From: Streptomyces sp. NBC_00510
Lineage (GTDB): Bacteria > Actinomycetota > Actinomycetes > Streptomycetales > Streptomycetaceae
Reading direction: 5' to 3'
Length of the DNA stretch: 64,000 bases
Assembly: GCA_036013505.1 (NCBI GenBank)
Contig: CP107851.1
Span: 9,100,001 to 9,164,000 of the forward strand
In this document: positions 40,898 to 53,900 of the stretch, in pieces
Position numbering within the stretch: position 1 is the first letter of the stretch
How the letters are laid out: the number at the start of each line of letters is the position of its first letter
The notes under the pieces: model-generated
Told to the model about the DNA's origin: nothing
Databases searched by the model: none
The model's input: only the letters and a program-made list of their open reading frames with translations
Position numbers and translations under genes: made by a program

Positions 40898-41764
40898 TCA
40901 GGCGATCCTGGGGTTGGTGCCGCCGTGGGTACCCGGATTCTGCGGATGAGTGTCCGGGTTGTTGGGGTTCTTCGGGTCTTCGGGGCCGCCGCCCGGCTTG
41001 TCGCCGCCGGACCACGTCCACTCCGGTGCCTTCCCGTCGGCGCCCTTGGGGCCGCGGGTGTACTCGGTGTGGCTGCCGTCGCTGCCGGTGACGGTCATGG
41101 AGCCGCTGCCGTCGCCGTTGATGTTGGCCACCGTGTGCGAGGTGCTGCCGTCGGGATACTTGGTGTCCGTCGTGTAGCTCGGACCGTTGTAGTTGGTGGT
41201 GGAGGTGTACTCGCTGCCGTCGTACTTGACGGTGGTCACTTCCTTGATGACCTTGCCGTCCTTGTCGACCTCCACGTGGGAGTCGATCGAACCGTTCGGC
41301 GTGTCGACGTGGAAGTCGGGCGGCGTGTCACCGGGATTCGTGGCGGAGCAGAAGTCCGGCAGTTTGCCGGGCCCCTCGCACTCCTTGAGGTGGTTCTGCT
41401 TGTAGTCCCACAGGTCCTTCTGCTGCCGCCAGTTCTGAACGTGCAGATTGGCGCTCATCACACCCATCTCGGCGCCCAGCTCGCGGTCGAACTCGCGGAA
41501 CGCCTCGCCCACGCCGCCGAAGGCGCCGGCCAGCTCCTTCAGGCCCTTGTCCGCGCGTTTCATGGTGCTGCTCGCATTGGTGTGGAAGAGCGACATCGCA
41601 CTGGCGACGCCCTCGTGCCCGAGGATCGCCTCCGCCTCACCGCTGCCCGAGCCGAGGCGGCCGAAGACGCCCTTGGTGATGAGCGGGTCGATCTCGCCCG
41701 CCAGGGCGTCCAGGTCGCGCTTGGCCGCGTTGAGGACGTCGTAGTCGATTTTGATCTCGGGCAC
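40898..41764 (-). CDS. WXG100-like extended secretion substrate
   Basis: A 288-aa protein with an N-terminal alpha-helical half (about 1-105: DYDVLNAAKRDLDALAGEIDPLI, ALAGAFGGVGEAFREFDREL) of the size of a WXG100 unit and a C-terminal part (about 130-280) of repeated hydrophilic strands such as YDGSEYTSTTNYNGPSYTTDTKYPDGSTSHT ending in a Gly/Pro/Asn-rich tail. A likely exported partner or cargo of EssC. GTG start at 41764 with GGAGG 6 bases upstream. It is divergent from the giant gene with 182 bases between. Confidence 0.7.
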   Translation of the reverse strand: MPEIKIDYDVLNAAKRDLDALAGEIDPLITKGVFGRLGSGSGEAEAILGHEGVASAMSLFHTNASSTMKRADKGLKELAGAFGGVGEAFREFDRELGAEMGVMSANLHVQNWRQQKDLWDYKQNHLKECEGPGKLPDFCSATNPGDTPPDFHVDTPNGSIDSHVEVDKDGKVIKEVTTVKYDGSEYTSTTNYNGPSYTTDTKYPDGSTSHTVANINGDGSGSMTVTGSDGSHTEYTRGPKGADGKAPEWTWSGGDKPGGGPEDPKNPNNPDTHPQNPGTHGGTNPRIA

Positions 41765-41946
41765 AGGGGACCTCCGGACGGTCCTTGGAGAATCCGGTCA
41801 CCACGACCACGCACCACGCCCCCCGCCGGTTCACCGCCGCGCGCGGGTTTGACCCACGTCACATGAACCACAGACGTGCCCCGAGCGTGGTCCACGTGGA
41901 GAGCTCCGCCGTGCTCCTCCGCTCCGAACTGGGAGGGATCCCTCAC

Positions 41947-44900
41947 ATGCCTCGCCCGAGCGACTGGAACGTTCTCGGCCTCCACGGGGATCCGACCCCC
42001 GGAGACCCGGTCCAGATCCGTCTGCTGGTCGATGACCTGGTCAAGATCGGCACGCAGGCGAGGTCCATCGCGAAGGCCATCGACCAGGTGATGAACACGG
42101 CGGACAGCAGTGTCTTCGCGGGGAAGACCGCCGACGCGTTGCGGGGCAAGGTCGACGACAGGCTGCGCAACCACATCAACGACGTGGCCGACTCCTTCTG
42201 GGAGGTCTCCCAGAACCTCAGTGCCTGGGCGAACCACATCGAGGATGCCCAGCGGCGGGCCGACGGCGCCCTGTCGGCCGCACGCGGCCTGGCGAAGGAC
42301 GACCCGCAGGTGGAGGTCCACCGGCAGACCGCCGAAAGCGCGGGCACGGAGCTCGCCGACGTGGGCAACACCACCGCGAATTCCATCAGGAACGCCTCCG
42401 ACATCCGGCTGCCGATCTCGGACTGCCAGGTCTTCTGGGAGATGTTCCAGATCCTGGCGATCATCCTCATCGTCCCGGCGCTGATCTTCGGCGGTCCGGT
42501 CGCCCTGCTCGCCCTCGGCGTCAACATGACGTTGTTCGTGAAGGCGGCCATCGATTTCGCCCGCGGCGACATCGGTTTCCTCGACCTGTTCCTCGCCGGG
42601 CTCGGCATCATCGCCCCCACCACGAAGGCGCTGCCGATCTTCGCCATCGGCGGCCTCATCAAGTCCGGCTTCAAGGCCGTCCTCCAGTGGGGACGCAACG
42701 GCTTCCTGTCCCTGAAGGACCTGGTCACCGGGTTCCGGTTCGCCACTGTCTTCACCGGTCTGCGGGACGTCGCGCGGATCAGCCTGACCTGGGTGCGCGA
42801 GGGCGGGCTGTGGGTCATGCAGAACTTCCACAACGTGCCCGCGCTCGCCGGCTCGGTGTTCGTCAAGGGCGGGCTCGTCGTCGTGCAGGGCGTCCGCTCC
42901 ATCCCCGTGGTGGTGCGCGGGTGGGGGTCGGCCGTACGGGCCGGCGCCCCCGGGGCTTGGCAGAACTTCCGGATCTTCGCCCAGGAGACCTGGAGCAGCC
43001 AGATGGGCGGCGGCAAGTGGACGCGCCTGATCCTGCCCGTGACGCACACCGACATCGCGGAGTACGGGCTGAAGGGCGCCCTGCGCATGGGCTTCTGGGA
43101 CCGCGGCGTCATGGGCCGCGGCGTGTGGGACCTGCCGGTGGGCGGCACGGTCGCGCACACCGCGAGCACCGTGCCGATGGGCCCGCACGGCGCGACCCCG
43201 CACCTGGACCTCGGGCACGCCAACATCAACATGGCCCGCATGGACCTGGAGAACCTGCGCTTCGGCAACTTCGCCGACACTCACACCTCCGTCCGCCCGT
43301 CCTCCTTCTCCGTGGCGCCCGTCAGCACCGTCGACCTGACGGGGCTGCGGGTCGGCACGGTCAACCCCGTCGCGGTGCACGGTGCGAACGCCGTGTTCGA
43401 CAACTCGACGGCGGGATTCCGGGCAGTGCGGCACATGGACGACGTGGTCGACATCGCCGGTACACAGATGAGCCGGATGAGGATCGACGCCATGGACGCG
43501 GCGCCCGGCCAGATGAGCGGGGGACTCGGGGTGAGCGCGGCTGCCCCGGGCGGCCATGTGACGCACTCCTCCGGCCTGTACGTGCCCGGCTCCGCCGGGA
43601 CCCCGGTCGTACACGAAGGCGTGGACGTCGCCGCCCTCGTCGCCAAGGGCAACGGGGGCAACCTGCTCGCGCAGGGCCCGACGGGCGTCCTGACGGCACC
43701 GCCCGGCGGGACCGGCGCGCTGCACACCGCCCTCACCGGAGTACCCGCTCCCGCCCCCGGCGCCACAGGGCTCCACGACCTGCTCGCCGCCCCCGGCGCC
43801 CCGGGCGCGGGGACGGGCGCCGCGCACTCCGCGCTGACCGGCGTCCCGGCGCCGCCGAGCGGAGCCGGGGTGCACGACCTGCTCGCGGCTCCGGGCGGAA
43901 CGGGCGGCGCCCACGGCCCGCTCACCGGGGTCCCCGGGCACCAGAGCGGCACCGGCGCCGCCGGAGGCTCGGTGTTCGACCTGCTGTCGGGCGGCGCCAA
44001 GGGGACGCCGAACAACCCGGTGCCCTCGCACATCGGGGCCGACCTCGGCGACAACGTCGCCGGGGCCGCACGCGCCAACCAGGCGCATATGGCCCTGGAC
44101 GAGATCGTGCGGCCCGCCGGCAGCGGCCGTCCCGGCTCCGTGGTCACCGACACCGTGCCCGGTTCCACCGCCCACGGCGTCCCTGCTCCCGGCCTGCCCA
44201 AGGGCGGCGTGCACGGGACACCGCCCAAGGACGCGGCCCGCTCCGCGCTCGACCTCCTCGACGACGGCCGCGGCGTCCGCCCCGTCGACGGGCCCGCCTT
44301 CGCCGGCGCTCCCGGAACGGGGAAGGCCGTGGACGCCGACACGGGGCACGCCTTCGCCGGCGCGCCCGCGCGCAGCACCGACGACGTGGTCGCCACCCCG
44401 GGCACGCACGGCAAGGCGGCCGTCAGCGGCGACGGACACGTCGCGGTGCCGCTGCGTCAGGACCCCGCCCCGGCACCGGCGACCGGGTCGGGCGGCGGGC
44501 GCGTGCACTCGCATCAGGCGGAACTGTTCCACGAGGTCAACCTGAAGCTGGGCAAGATGGGATCCGGCGCGGTGACGGTGGAGGCCGTCACCGCCGCACG
44601 CCAGGTGCTGGAGGACCTCCGCGGCGCGGCCTTCACCAAGGTCGACATCCGGGCCCAGGCCGACCAGCTGGCCGTGCACCTTGCAGGCCCGGAACGCGGG
44701 CACCTCCCCGGCGGTGTCAGGGACACCGACCTCACGCACGACGCGCCCACCAGCCCCGGGCCCGGCGGGCACCACGCACCGCCCGTCCCGCCGCGGCCGC
44801 CGCGGCCCGAGAGCGGCCTGCTCGACGGGCTCGATGACGTGGACCTGGACGACACCGGCGCACCGATGCGTTCGCACCTGGACATGGACGACGACTCGGT

Positions 44901-47900
44901 ACCCGGCTCCCCGGTCGGTGAGCACGGGACCGAGGACCTGGACGGCTTCTCGGAGTTCGTCGACCTGATCCGCCCGCTGCGGCAGCACGTGGAACAGTCC
45001 ATCGACAACCCCGCGGCGAACATCGAAGTGGCCCTCGTGGCCAGCCCCGGAGGCCGTACGTGGCGCGAGTTCTCCGACGACGTCGGCCACGCCATGGTGG
45101 CCGTGATGCTGCCGGGCGAGCGCAAGCCGCTCACGATCGGCTTCTATCCGGAGGAAGGACACCTCTTCGGCAACCCGGGTGCCATCGTCAACGACGCCGA
45201 ATACCTGGTCTCCGGGCACGTCCGCGTACTGGGCACCTACCGGATCACGGCGGCGCAGCTGTTCGACGGGTACCGGTACGCGATGGCCAACTCCGGTGCC
45301 GTGTACGACCTGTTCCGCTACAACTGCGTGCGGTTCGCGGAGGGCTTCGTGTCCGCCGCGCTCGGCAAGTCCGTCGCGGACCTGTGGGTGGCGGCCCCGT
45401 ACCGTCTCGTCGACACGATGCTGCGCCGCGACGGCGCCTGGCACTGGGCGGACGGCACGTCGCCCGTGGCCAAGCTGACCGCCGACGACACGATCCGGTA
45501 CCAGGACGCCTTCGGGGAGGTGGAGGACTGGCGGCGTGTCGACCCGGACGGGGTCCAAGGCGCCACCGACCAGGCGAAGACCTTCGTGCTCTTCGACCAC
45601 CAGCGTCCCCTGATCGACGGCAATGTCAAGACGGTTCCGCAGCGGGAACGTCTCGAGATCCTCGAGCAGTTCGAGAAGATGATCACGCACACCATCCTCA
45701 ACTCGGGTGACGACGCGGGACGCCAGCTGTCGCGTCAGCTGGGCGAGACGTACGGCACGCTCCGTCCGGGACTGTCCGATCTGCCGGGACCGTCCGTAAC
45801 GGTGCCCGCCGCCGACGACTCGCTCTCCGGGATCGGGCGGGGTTCCGTCGACAGCGTGCCGGAGCCGGTGCCGAGCCCCGGCGGGTCGGCCGCGGGGGAT
45901 TCCGCCGGTCACCTGCCGCCGTCCCCGGTGCAGTACCCGTCCGACGTGCAGCACATGTTCGGCGAGATCGACGACATGCTGGACGAGATGGGCCTGTTCC
46001 GCTCGTCGCTGGACGACCTGCCGTCCGGTCCCCCGTCACCCGTGCACCCGGGGACGGGCGGGGGCGGCGTCCACGTCGGCACCGGCGGGGACGACCTCGC
46101 ACGGTTCATGGACGACACTCGGCCGGTGCGGCAGCACCTGGAGCACGCGATCGCCGACCCCGCGGCCGACATCCGGCTGGTCCTGGGGACCGACGGTTCG
46201 ACGGGCGCGCGTTCGCTGACGGTCCTGCTGCCGGGCCGGGACGCGCCGGTGCCCCTGGGCCCGGGTGCGCCGGGCGAGCTCGGTGCTGTCCGCGGCACCG
46301 CCGACGGGGCCCCGGCGGGCGGGACGCACGTCGTGGAGGAGCACCGGATCACGGCGGCACAGCTGGAGAACGCCTATCTGTACGCGGCCCGGAACCTGCC
46401 GCTGTGGCACACCGACGCGGGCCGGTTCACCGACGGGTTCATGAACGCGGTGCTCGACGCGCGGCCGGCGGTGCCCGATGGCTCGGCCGGCAGGGCGGTG
46501 CGCGACGTGACGGCCGATGTCACGGACGCGCCGCTCGTGGCGGGGGACAAGGGCAAGGGCAAGCCGCCCGGCGGCACCCTGGACACCACCGGCACCGGAT
46601 CGGACCACGGCGGCGTGCGCGGGAACTTCACGGACGACCTGTCGGAGATCGACGCGTCGGCCGCCATCACCGACGCCCGCCGCGAGCTGATCAACGCCCG
46701 CACGATCCGCGACGACCTGCAGACGCGCTACGTGGACGGCGTCGGCACCTCCGCCGAGGTCGACGGCTTCCGCTACCTCGAGTCGTGGCAGCAGGTCACG
46801 CAGGCCGACGCCGCGCTGGCCCGGGCCGAGGCCCACTGGAACGACCTGACCGGCGGAGCACCGCTCCCCGAGGTGCAGTCCTACACCGGCCACGGCCTCG
46901 GCGGCGGCGCGCCGCGCCTTCCGGACGGTCTGCGTTCGCTGCTGCACCTCAAGGGCCGGGGCGACGCGGTGCCCCCGGCTCCCGAGGGAATCGTGCAGTC
47001 CGTGGACCACGTCCCGTCGGCGACCCACGTCGTCACCCCGCTGGAGGGCGGGAAGCTCAGCCACGCCCTGGTGCCCAGCGGTCAGGACCTGACGGTGGCC
47101 CACTGGCTGAGCGAACCGCAGTCGGCCCACGGCTGGCCCAAGGGCCAGGGCAAGGAGGCCTACGAGGGCGATCTCAAGGCCCACCAGGACATCCTGACCA
47201 AGGGGCTGGCGCGCGCGGAGCACGACGACGCGCTGAAGTCGGTGCTGCTGCAGCAGCAGAAGTCGTTCGACGAGAACACGCGGCTGTTCCAGGCCCTCGA
47301 AGGCCGAACGGAACTGCGGAACCTGCGCATGCCGCAGCTCTCCGCGATCGTCATGGCCGAACGGCGCGCCATCCGCACGCTCGCGGCGGACACGGACCAG
47401 CTGACCACCAAGCTGCGCGGCGACGAGTGGGAGTGGGCGAAGGGCTACCGGCTTGACGGGGCGGAGGCCGGTGAACTCATCACGAAGGTCCACAAGCATC
47501 TGCAGGACGAGCTCTCGCTCACGGTGAACCTCAAGCTCGGCAACCAACTGCCGGGCGGCGGGACGCTGCTGGACGCGATGACCGCGGACCAGCAGCTGCT
47601 CCGCAACGCATGGGAGATCGACAACGCCGGGGCCGGGTACTACGTCACGCGCGGCAACACGGAAGAGGCCCTCGGCCTGCCGGCGTCCGTGAAGCGGACG
47701 ACGGAGGCCTCCGGGATCTACCCGGGCCAGGGCGGCAAGGCGTTCGCCCCGACCGCTGCCGACCTCGTGGACCTCCCGAACTACGCCGCCCTCACCTCCA
47801 AGTACCGGCCCAGCGGCGTGAAGATGTACGGGCAGGCGGTCTTCCACCTCAAGCCCAACTTGATGGAACGGGCCACGTTCACGCCTGCGGACAGCTTCGG

Positions 47901-50900
47901 CCAGGGCCTGGAGGGCGCCCTGAGCGTCACCGGGCGAGGCAATATGCTGCCGCTGCTCAACCACGGCCCCGAGGTGCTGGTCCGGCTCGCCTTCGCCGAG
48001 GCGACCGACTTCCAGTACGACAGTGCGTTCCGCGGCCTGCGCGATGCCGGGAAGCTCGAGGGGAAGCTCAACAGGTACTTCGAGGCCCAGCTCCACGGTG
48101 GCGTGAAGTGGGACGACCTCGACCGCGTCGTGCTCGTGAACGACGGCTTCAACCCGGCTGGACTGCAGGCGCAGAAGCTGCAGCTGGAGCAGTTCGCCAA
48201 GGACAAGGGGCTCTCGTTCACGGTCGAGGTCCACAGCGCGCGACCAGGCGCCGCGGCCTCCGCCTCCGGAGTGCACCCCGCGCCCCCGGCGCCCCCCGGA
48301 TCCGGTGGGACCCACCCGGCCGGTACGGGTGGCCCCGGGCCCGCGCCGGCCCACGCGCCCGGGCCGGTGAGCGGCCACCCGGGCGGTCCCGACACGCCGC
48401 CCGCGCCGGGCGGGAGCAAGTCCGGCGGCGTGGCCGACGAAGTACACGAGAACTACGAGGACCTCCGCTTCACGGCTTCGCTCCTCGACGAGAGCGGTGC
48501 GCCCAGGGCGGACCTCTTCACCGGTACGGCCTTGCGCGTCGAGCGGTCCGGCGACGCCTCGTTCGTCTCCCCGGCGGCACCGTCCGCCTCTGGGGGCTCC
48601 GCGAAGCTGACCGATGACCAGATCCTGAACGTCGTCGTCGGCACGGGCGGCCGCAACGGTGACGAGCGCCGTACGCTCGGCGGTTTCGAGTTCGGCGCGG
48701 GCACCCGCAGCAACGACGGCAAGAACCTCGTGTCACGGCCGATCGTGGTCACGGTCAAGGACGGCGAGACGGAAGCGGAGGTGGCCGTCCACCTGAACGT
48801 CATGCTCAGCTCGGGCAACGAGGCCGACGTGACGGTGGCGGGCAAGAAGCTCGCGAACACGACGGAAGTCACGATCACCGGGAGCAAGTACCACCTCACC
48901 GCGCGACCGCACACCGACCAGAACCTGATCGACCTGCACGGCCCGTCCAGCGACACCGCGTCGAAGTCCATCCACGTGGGGCCGAGCAACGCCAAGTCCG
49001 GCTGGAACAGCAGGCCGGGCAACACCAGGAACCTCGCACAGGCCCTCGGCGTCTCGGAACAGAAGCTCATCGAGGCACTCGACAACCGGTTCCCGCCGAG
49101 CGGACTGGTCGATACGATCCACCGGTTCCAGGACGACGTGGAGCGCGCCGTCGTCCACGGCTCCGGCGCGGAGGACGTGCGGGTCCACTTCCAGGGCGAC
49201 AAGTCGTTCCCCGTCCGAAGCGACTCCAACGGCGTGTCGCCCAGGAGCGGTTCCGTGCCTGCCGGTGTGGTGGACGACGTCTTCCATGGTTCGGTTCCGG
49301 GTGCGGGGCGGGTGGATCTGACGCTGGATCCCGGTTGGGATGTGGCGCGTGGTGCTTCGGTGCCGAACACGGTGAAGCATTCGTGGGTGGATCCGGTGTC
49401 GACGCCGCGGGGTGGTGGTGCGCATGCGCCGCGGTATGAGGTGCGCGCGGGTTATGACGTGCGGCGCTTCGAGTTGGGGGACCGTTCGGTCACGGATCTG
49501 ACGGTGAGGGTGCGCCTGGCCGATGAGGGGCTTTCGGCGACTCAGGTCGACGCGTTGTGGGATCGTGCGGTGTCCGGTGTGGAGCGGGTCTTCAACCGTC
49601 CTGGTGAGACGTTGCGTGACGGCAGTGTTCTGCACGTGACGCTGGAGCGGGTCGCGGGCAATGCGTCGGACGCTCATCTGAATGTGAGGGTGGGGCGGCC
49701 GCAGGGGGCGATGAACCAGCATCAGTGGCGGGTCGATGCCACGGAGCAGGATCTGGCGCACGAGTTGGGCCATCAGCTGGGTCTGCGGGACGAGTACCGG
49801 GACACCACGGCCGGGCATCGGCCCGAGGTCGACGGCAGCCTGATGGGCAACTACCACAATGCCGCGCCCGAGGGTCTGTCCCAGGGCGGGCTGCGTGGCC
49901 GCTACCTCGACCTCATCCACACCCAGGTGGCGAGCCACGACCACGTCCACGTGCCGCACGTCGGCGTCGACGCGGTGGACGCGGTCGCCCCCCACGCACC
50001 CGACAAGGGCAAGGCCAAGGCCAAGGCGGGTACCTCGCGGGTGGCGGTCGACCCGGCCACGTTCACGCGGCAGACGGACGCCGGGCGCTTCAGCGCAAGC
50101 TTCAGCGACATCGTGGACAATTACCGGCTGACGCCGGTGGCCCAGTACGACGGTGCGGCCAAGGGCGCGCTCCAGGGCGGTGAGGGGACGCGCTTCGTCG
50201 CCACGGTCATCGCGACCCCGGACACGGATCTGCTGAAGCTGGCGCAGACGTACGGGACGGCATTCGGCAAGCAGTCCCTCGGCGAGCGGCTGGGCCTCGT
50301 GATCGGTGTGAACGGACAGGTGGGCAGGGACGCCGACATCGTCGACGCCGTGCGGAAGTTCGCTCAGCAGTGGGAGAAGGAGGGCGACTTCTCGGTTTCC
50401 GTCAGCGGTTTCACCTGGGAGCAGCGGAACCCCAACCTGTTGAAGGACGGCGGCCAGAAGATGGTGCCGTTCGGCGCGCTCCGCGAGGCGGTCATCCGTG
50501 ACGATCTCACCCGGGGCATGCTCGACAAGCTGAAGGTGAACGCCGAGGGAGAGGTGTACCTGCACGTCGGTGACGCCGACGTCAAGAGCATGGTCATCGG
50601 TGGGAAGCCGCTCTTCGAGCGTGCCGCCGCGAAGATCGAATCGCTGAGCGCCGACAACAAGCTTCCTCCGGAAATGGTGAGCGGTGGTTACACCCTCCCC
50701 GGGGGTGCCGCGAAGAACGCCGCGGATCTCGACCTGGCCGTGCGCGACGCGATGGCGAAGACCGACACGCGGGCGATCTACTTCCCCGAGCCCAACACGT
50801 TCGTCCGTGTCGACCCGAAACTCGGCCTCGAGAAGGACATCCGGTTCGGCGAGATCTCCGGAAAGTCCATCAGCTACGAGGCCAGGGAGGGGGAGCGGCT

Positions 50901-53900
50901 CCTCGACAGCTCCCTCAAGAACCGCGGTTACCTCTGGCAGGGGCGGGAGAACCAGGGCTTCGTCTTCGATTCGCATCTCGCTCTGGTCACGGACGGGGAG
51001 CGGATCGCCAAGGAGGTGGGGGACCACCCGCGGTCGATCCTCAACGGGCTGACCCAGAGCCACGCGAACTCGAAGACCTGGACCGAGCAGATCGAGCGCT
51101 ACATCAAGCTGCACCACCCGGACGTGCTCGTGAAGGACGCGAACCTCGGGAAGAGCCTGGCGGCCATCGCCTTCCACGACATCCAGGCGGACGGCATCAC
51201 GGCCCTCAAGACCCTGACGCGCAAGGAGCTCGGAAAGGCACTTCCGGCAGAGGCGGACGCGCTCAAGAAGGTGGCCGGCGACCACCCGGGTGCCGTCAAG
51301 CAACTGCTCGACATGGCCGTCGACACCCGTAACGCCCTGGTCGACGGCATCAACAGGAACCTGCCGCAGTCCGTCCCCCCGTCCGCCCCGGCCGCGAGTA
51401 CGTCCACGGCCGCTCACGCGGGCGCCGGTACGGGCGGAGGCCGGCTGACCCCGGACGCCGTCCGGATCCTGGACAGCATCACGGGATCGAGCACGGTCGA
51501 CGGCTCCCGCCGTACGCTCGGCGGCTTCGAGTTCGGAAGGGTCCGGGACACGGGGAGCACGAACCTCATCTCGCGGCCCGTGCTGATGACGGTCACCGAG
51601 GGGGACAAGTCGGTCCAGGTGGCCGTCCACCTCAATGTGATGGTCACCCCGAGCGGGAGGCTCGACGGAACGGCGGTCACGCTCAACGCGTCGGACTTCC
51701 ATCTGACCGCGCGGTCGAAGGCCGCTCAGGACCTCATCGACAGGTCCGGGCCGTCCGCTCTGACCGCGGACAACTCCATCCATGTGGGGCCGAGCAACGC
51801 CAAGACCGGTTGGGACAACAGGGGCGGTCACCTCAAGAACCTGGCGGACGAACTCGGCATCACGAGGGACAGCCTGGTCAAGGCGCTCGACAGCCGTTTC
51901 CCGCCGGGCGAGCTGCTCGACACCGTCGCGCTGTTCCAGCGGGACGTGGAGCGCGCCATCGTCCATGCCTCCGCCTCCGAGGTCATCACGGTGGAGTTCC
52001 GGGGCGACAAGTCGTTCCCGGTCCAGGGCAAGTCCCCGGGTGTGTCGGCGCGGGCGGTCGACGCGCCGACCGGTGTGGCGGACGACTTCTTCCTCGGTGC
52101 CGGTTCTGGCGCGGGTCGGGTGGATCTGACGCTGGACGCGGGCTGGGATGCGGCGCGTGGTGCGGCGGCGCCGAACTCGGTGAAGCATTCGTGGGTGGAT
52201 CCGGTGTCGACGCCGCGGGGCGGTGGCGCCCATGCTCCGCGGTACGAGGTGCAGGCCGGTTACGACGTGCGCAGGTTCGAGGTCGGTGGGCGTTCGGTCA
52301 CGGACCTCACCGTGCGGGTGCGGCTGGCCGGTGACGGTCTGTCGCCGTCCCAGGTGGACGCGTTGTGGGACCGTGCGGTGTCGGGTGTGGAGCGGGTCTT
52401 CAACCGTCCTGGTGCGGTGCTGCGCGATGAGAGTGTTCTGCACGTCACGCTGGAGCGCGTCACGGGCAACGCCTCCGACGCCCACCTCAACGTGAATGTC
52501 GGTGGTTCGCGGGGCGCGATGAACCAGCACCAGTGGCGGATCGACGCCACCGAGCAGGATCTCGCGCACGAGCTGGGCCACCAATTGGGTCTGCGGGACG
52601 AGTACCGGGACACCACCGCCGGGCACCGCCCGGAGGTCGACGGCAGTCTCATGGGCAACTACCACAACGCGGCCCCTGAGGATCTGTCGCAGGGCGGGCT
52701 GCGCCCCCGCTACCTGGACCTCATTCACGCCCAGGTGGTCAGTCACGATCACGTCCCTGTGCCGCACGCCGACGTCGACGCGGTCGACGGGATCGCCCCC
52801 CAGGCGCCGAAGAAGGCCAAGCCGAATCCCGCGCGGCCCGCAGCCGTCCCGCCCACCTTCACGAAGCAGACCGACGCCGTGCGATTCACCGACGGCTACG
52901 GCGACATCGCAAGCCACTACCGGTTGAAGCCGGTGGCCCAGTACGACGGTGCGGCCAAGGGCGGGCTCCAGGGCGGTGACGGGACGCGTTTCGTGGCCAC
53001 CGTCATCGCGACCCCGGACACCGATCTGCTCACGCTGGCGAAGACGTACGGGACGGCGTTCACGGATGAGTCGGTCCTGGGTGAGCGGCTGGGTCTGGTC
53101 ATCGGTGTGAACGGGCGCGCCGGCAAGGAAACCGAGATCGCCGACACGGTGCGCACGTTCGCCCAGCAGTGGGAGCAGGAAGGCAACTTTGAGGTCTCCG
53201 TCACCGGCTTCACGTGGCGCCAGCCCGATCCCAAGCTGGTGGAGGCCGGCGCCCAGAAGGAGATTCCCTACGGTGCGCTGCGTGAGGCCGTCGTCCGCGA
53301 CGACCTCACCCGTGGCATGCTCGACAAGGTCAAACTGAACGCCGGGGGAGAGGTGTACCTGCACGTCGGTGACGCCGACGTCAAGAGCATGGTCGTCGGA
53401 GGCGAGCCGCTCTTCGAGCGCGCGGCGGCGAAGATCGAGTCCTTGAGCGCGCAGAACGACGGGTTCGCCCCCGAGATGGTGAGCGGTGGTTACACCCTCC
53501 CCGGGGGTGCCGCGAAGAACGCCGCCGACCTCGACCTGGCCGTGCGCGACGCGATGGCGAAGACCGACGCGCGGACGGTCTACTTCCCCGAGCCCAACAC
53601 GTTCGTCCGTGTCGACCCGGCCAACTCCCTCGGCCTGGAGAAGGACATCAGGTTCGGCGAGGTCTCCGGAAGGGCCGTCAGTTACGAGGCCAGGGAGGGA
53701 GAACGCCTCCTCGACAGCCTCGTCAAGAACCGCCGTCACCTGTGGCAGGGGCGGGAGAACCAGGCCGTTGTCTTCGACTCGGGCCTGGCCCTGGTCACCG
53801 ACGGCGAGCGGATCGCCCTGGAAGTCGGCGACGACTCGCGGTCGCTCCTCACGGGCCTCACGCAGAGTCATGCGAACCCCAAGACGTGGACCGAGCAGAT

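Noticed and set aside
41560..45954. A 1464-aa minus-strand open frame in the 5' part of the giant gene
   Set aside because: Low-complexity antisense reading of the giant gene.
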